Source: Mycobacterium mantenii
GTDB taxonomy: Bacteria > Actinomycetota > Actinomycetes > Mycobacteriales > Mycobacteriaceae
Direction: 5' to 3'
Assembly (NCBI RefSeq): GCF_010731775.1
Contig: NZ_AP022590.1
Location: forward strand, 5,642,001-5,706,000
Length of the DNA: 64,000 nucleotides
In this document: in pieces, positions 61,026-64,000 of the stretch
Layout: each line of letters starts with the position of its first letter
Position numbering within the stretch: position 1 is the stretch's first letter
Translations under genes and position numbers: made by a program
Notes under the pieces: generated by a model
Seen by the model: only the letters and a program-made list of their open reading frames with translations
Database searches by the model: none
What the model was told of the DNA's origin: nothing

Positions 61026-62891
61026 GTGCCGCGCAGCCTTGACCTGGTGGTCACCTCTGTCGCCACCCAGTTGATGGAGGCCACCGCGTCCACGGCGACC
61101 CAGGTCAGTGAAAAGGTTCTCGCGCAACTCGTTGAGCAGTTCGATGTGGACGCCAGTTTCCTGCGTCACCACGACCACGACGCGCCGGCCTCGGTGTTGG
61201 TTGCCGAGTGGCCGCAGCGCGCCGACGCCGCCGATCCGGATCCGATGGCCGATCTCGAGTTCGACGGCGCCGACTCGGTGCTCGCCCAGTGCGAGCGCGA
61301 CAGGAAGCCGGTGGTGATCCGGCCGGATCAGCCGAACGGCTGGTTTCGCCGCTCGCTGAACCAGGGCAGGGCGCCGGTGTCGCCCTCGCTGGCCGTTGCG
61401 CCGCTGGTGTCCGGCGATGCGGTCACCGGCGTGCTCGGCTTCGTCAAGTTCGGCGCCCGCAAGTGGAAACAAGAGGAGATCAACACGCTCGAGGCGGTCG
61501 CCGCGTTGTTCGCACAACTGCAGGCCCGCATCGCCGCCGAGGAACGACTCCGCTATCTCGCCGAGCACGACGACCTGACCGGCGTGTACAACCGCCGGGC
61601 GCTGGTCGCGCACCTCACCGCACGGCTCACGGCTCACAGCACCGGGCCCGTCGCCGTCTTCTACCTCGACCTCGACCGGCTCAAGCCGATCAACGATTAC
61701 CTCGGTCACTCCGCGGGCGACTGGTTCATCAGGATGTTCGCGCAACGCATCGAGGAGTGCGCGGGAACCGAGAGCATGATCGCCCGGCTGGGCGGCGACG
61801 AATTCGTGGTCATCCCGCACCAGCCGATGACGTCGGAGGATGCCGAGGCGTTCGCCCGCCGGCTGTCGACCATGCTGTGCGACCGCCTGACCATCGGCGG
61901 GCACGTGATCAGCCGGACCGTCAGCATCGGGCTGGCGGTGGGCACGCCCGGGATCGACAACTGCACCGATCTGCTGCGGCGGGCCGACGAGGCCGTGCTG
62001 ACGGCCAAGCGCGCCGGCGGCAACCAGACGGCCGTGTCCACCGACGACATGTCGCTGAAACGGGCCTTCCGCAACGACATCGAGCTGCACCTGCAAGGCG
62101 ATATCGAAAGCGAAGGCCTGATCCTGCACTACCTGCCCGAGGTGGACTTGTGGACCGGCGCCATCGTGGGCGCCGAGGCGCTGGTGCGCTGGCGGCACCC
62201 GGTCTGGGGGCTGCTGCTGCCCGATGCGTTCATCGGTGTCGCCGAAACGACCAACCTGGCCGCCGAGTTGGGCCGGTGGGTGATGCGCACCGCCTGCGCC
62301 GAATTCAGCCGGTGGCGAGCCAACGGCGTCGGTCAGGGCGCCATGTTGCGCATCAACGTGTCGCCCATTCAGCTGATCAGCCGTGGTTTCGTGGAAAGCG
62401 TCGCCGAGACGATCGGCGAGTTCGGCATCGACGCCGAATCGGTGTGCCTGGAGATCACCGAGCGCGCGGTGGTGCACGACGTCGACACCACGCGAAAGAC
62501 CTTGGCGGAGCTCAAAGAAGTGGGCGTGCAGATCGCCATCGACGACTTCGGCACCGGTTATGCCGTTCTGTCCCACCTGAAGTCCCTTCCGGTCGACATG
62601 CTCAAGATCGATGCCGGGTTCGTGCGTGACGTGGGCACCAACGCCGGTGACCTGGCCATCGTCCGCGCGATCATCGGACTGGCCGAGGCGTTTGGCCTGG
62701 AAGTGGTCGCCGAAGGCGTCGAGACACCCGCTGCCGCACTGATTTTGATGCAACACGGGTGTCACCGGGCGCAAGGCTTCCTGCTGTCGCGGCCCATCCC
62801 CGGCGATGCGATGGAAGCGTTGCTGTCCGCGCGCTGGATGCCGATGCCGTTTCTCGCCGATCGCGAGTCGTCGTCGCTGGGTTCGCTCTAG
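61026..62891 (+). CDS. GAF-GGDEF-EAL bifunctional c-di-GMP enzyme (Rv1354c-like)
   Basis: The 621-residue protein has a GAF domain (about 10-170). The diguanylate cyclase domain has an intact RLGGDEF near residue 257 and YLDLDRLKPIND. The phosphodiesterase domain has intact EALVRW near 383, then NVSPIQL, LEITE and DDFGTGYAVLSHL. Both activities appear possible. The M. tuberculosis homologue Rv1354c has 623 residues and lies elsewhere. GTG 61026 is chosen with AAAGGA upstream. It sits between two DUF4832-like lipoprotein genes. Confidence 0.93.
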   Translation: MPRSLDLVVTSVATQLMEATASTATQVSEKVLAQLVEQFDVDASFLRHHDHDAPASVLVAEWPQRADAADPDPMADLEFDGADSVLAQCERDRKPVVIRPDQPNGWFRRSLNQGRAPVSPSLAVAPLVSGDAVTGVLGFVKFGARKWKQEEINTLEAVAALFAQLQARIAAEERLRYLAEHDDLTGVYNRRALVAHLTARLTAHSTGPVAVFYLDLDRLKPINDYLGHSAGDWFIRMFAQRIEECAGTESMIARLGGDEFVVIPHQPMTSEDAEAFARRLSTMLCDRLTIGGHVISRTVSIGLAVGTPGIDNCTDLLRRADEAVLTAKRAGGNQTAVSTDDMSLKRAFRNDIELHLQGDIESEGLILHYLPEVDLWTGAIVGAEALVRWRHPVWGLLLPDAFIGVAETTNLAAELGRWVMRTACAEFSRWRANGVGQGAMLRINVSPIQLISRGFVESVAETIGEFGIDAESVCLEITERAVVHDVDTTRKTLAELKEVGVQIAIDDFGTGYAVLSHLKSLPVDMLKIDAGFVRDVGTNAGDLAIVRAIIGLAEAFGLEVVAEGVETPAAALILMQHGCHRAQGFLLSRPIPGDAMEALLSARWMPMPFLADRESSSLGSL

Positions 62892-62901
62892 CATCGCAAC
62901 G

Positions 62902-64000
62902 GTGGTCCGAACTCTGAGGCTGACGACGGCCGTCGTTGTCGCGTGCGCGACGCTGGTGCTGAACGGGTGCGGTGGCGCCCACCGCTCCGACGCCGGTCCG
63001 ATGGCCGTCATCGTCAGCCCGCCCATACCGCTGGCCGTTCAAGAGGTGCCCAACCCGCTGCGCGGCCAGTACGAAGACCTGTTGATGCCGCTTTTCCCGC
63101 AAGGCAATTCCGCGCAGCGGCGCTACCCTGCCTGGCCGGCGTCGGATGATGCCAGTTTGCGTGTTTCGTGGCGGCAGCTGCAGCCCACCGATCCGGGCAC
63201 GCTGCCTCCCGACGCTCCGGATGATCGCAAGTTCGACTTCGGGGTCATCGATGACGCGCTGACCAAGATGGCCGGCCGGAACATGCGGCTGACGCTTCGC
63301 GTGGTCGCCTACAACTCCTGCTGCGACACCACCTACGCGAACAATACCAACATCGCCATGCCCGACTGGGTGCGCGGCATGCCCGATGCCAGCGTCAGCC
63401 TCACCGGGCCGCAACGGTATTGGTGGACACCCGGCGTGGCGCAGGTAGTACCCAACTGGAACGACTCCGGTTACCTCAACGCCTTCGGTCAACTGCTGGC
63501 CGCCCTGGGCCGTCGTTACGACGGCGACGAGCGGCTCAGCGTGTTCGAGTTCTCCGGCTACGGGGATTTCAGCGAGAACCACATCGCTTATCTGCGTGAC
63601 ACGCTGGGCGCGCCGGGTCCGTCGCCGGAAGACAGCATCGCAAAGCTGGGGTATTACAGCCAGTTTCGTGATCAGAGCATCACCAAGGCTGCCATTGCGC
63701 AGCTTGTCTCGGCGAACGTAAACGCCTTCCCCCATACGCAATTGGTGACCACCGCGCTGAACCCGGAAATCGTTCGCCAATTGCTCGCCGACGATGTCAC
63801 CAAGAAATTGTCGGCGCCCGTGGGGATCCGCTCGGATTGCCTCGGCGTGTACGCGCCGTTGCCCACCTGGGCCGAGGCGGACGGCTCCTACTATGTGCGG
63901 ACGAAGGATCCGCTGGTCGGCCAACTCAAAGACCGGCTGGCCTCGGCGTTGGTGATCACCGAATGGTGCCAGCTGCCCGACGGCACCGATCCGCGGTCCT
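62902..64000 (+). CDS. DUF4832/DUF4874-like secreted lipoprotein, copy 2 (3' end outside window)
   Basis: The frame opens at GTG 62902 and is still open at the window end (366 codons). Signal TAVVVACATLVLNGC has lipobox LNGC. The mature sequence parallels the first copy almost throughout: NPLRGQYEDLLMPLFPQGNS, SWRQLQPTDPGTLPPDAPDD, FEFSGYGDFSENHIAYLRD, YYSQFRDQSITKAAI. A short insert with Trp residues (GPQRYWWTPGVAQVV) is specific to this copy. It starts 10 bases after the c-di-GMP gene, suggesting co-transcription. Confidence 0.8.
   Translation, partial: MVRTLRLTTAVVVACATLVLNGCGGAHRSDAGPMAVIVSPPIPLAVQEVPNPLRGQYEDLLMPLFPQGNSAQRRYPAWPASDDASLRVSWRQLQPTDPGTLPPDAPDDRKFDFGVIDDALTKMAGRNMRLTLRVVAYNSCCDTTYANNTNIAMPDWVRGMPDASVSLTGPQRYWWTPGVAQVVPNWNDSGYLNAFGQLLAALGRRYDGDERLSVFEFSGYGDFSENHIAYLRDTLGAPGPSPEDSIAKLGYYSQFRDQSITKAAIAQLVSANVNAFPHTQLVTTALNPEIVRQLLADDVTKKLSAPVGIRSDCLGVYAPLPTWAEADGSYYVRTKDPLVGQLKDRLASALVITEWCQLPDGTDPRS

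Noticed and set aside
60918..63026. Minus-strand frame of 702 codons opposite the c-di-GMP gene
   Set aside because: Antisense to intact GGDEF and EAL motifs; no own motif.

Overview
The window is high-GC chromosomal DNA from a Mycobacterium. The backbone follows the Mycobacterium tuberculosis order Rv0954 to Rv1005c closely: 34 kDa antigen, perM, purN-purH, Mg-chelatase/VWA pair, echA7-fadE12-accA2-accD2-fadE13-atuA, rpmF, mprA-mprB-pepD-moaB2, mscL, SAF protein, ruc, 5-FTHF cyclo-ligase, galU, moeA-like/glp, rimJ, sepX/glpR, patA, alkB, arcA, pmt, rsmI, pabB. The PE_PGRS genes, csoR region and Rv0986-0989c segment present in M. tuberculosis are absent, so a non-tuberculous species is likely. 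The species itself cannot be fixed from sequence reading alone.

Layout. 1-9.3 kb: envelope and purine genes, an AAA/VWA pair, an aldo-keto reductase and a DUF1707 protein. 9.4-17.9 kb: a tightly coupled minus-strand acyl-CoA operon (atuA-fadE13-accD2-accA2-fadE12-echA7) resembling terpene or branched-chain acyl-CoA catabolism. 18.2-23.0 kb: rpmF and the envelope-stress set mprAB-pepD-moaB2, with two matching MprA-box-like repeats. 23.1-29.7 kb: mscL, redox chaperone, galU and the glp-rimJ-sepX divisome-linked block. 29.76-46.2 kb is accessory. It begins at a tRNA-Ala(CGC) gene whose 3' part is duplicated 1077 bp downstream, bounding a small integrase-less element. A lower-GC patch follows with hypothetical membrane proteins, a degenerate YrdC/Sua5-fold protein and a TetR regulator. 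Next come a Ni/Co/Zn efflux cluster (NmtR-like and second ArsR sensors, P1B-4 ATPase, CDF exporters), a TetR/Rieske oxygenase pair, an M42 peptidase, and a heptose cluster (hddA-gmhA-gmhB) beside a WecG/TagA glycosyltransferase. 46.3-57 kb: the backbone resumes, interrupted by an IS481-family insertion exactly in the alkB stop codon and by a frameshifted DUF559 gene flanked by palindromes. 56.7-64 kb: an ECF41-type sigma factor with an FAD oxidoreductase, then a GAF-GGDEF-EAL c-di-GMP enzyme between two paralogous DUF4832-like lipoproteins, the second cut by the window end.

Recurring themes. Several starts are supported by a TANNNT hexamer 6-7 nt upstream (leaderless transcripts), including an overlapping face-to-face pair between pmt and rsmI. 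Four short intergenic repeat families occur. The most novel-looking unit is the coupled YrdC-like/two-helix membrane protein pair divergent from a TetR regulator at 32.4-35.0 kb.
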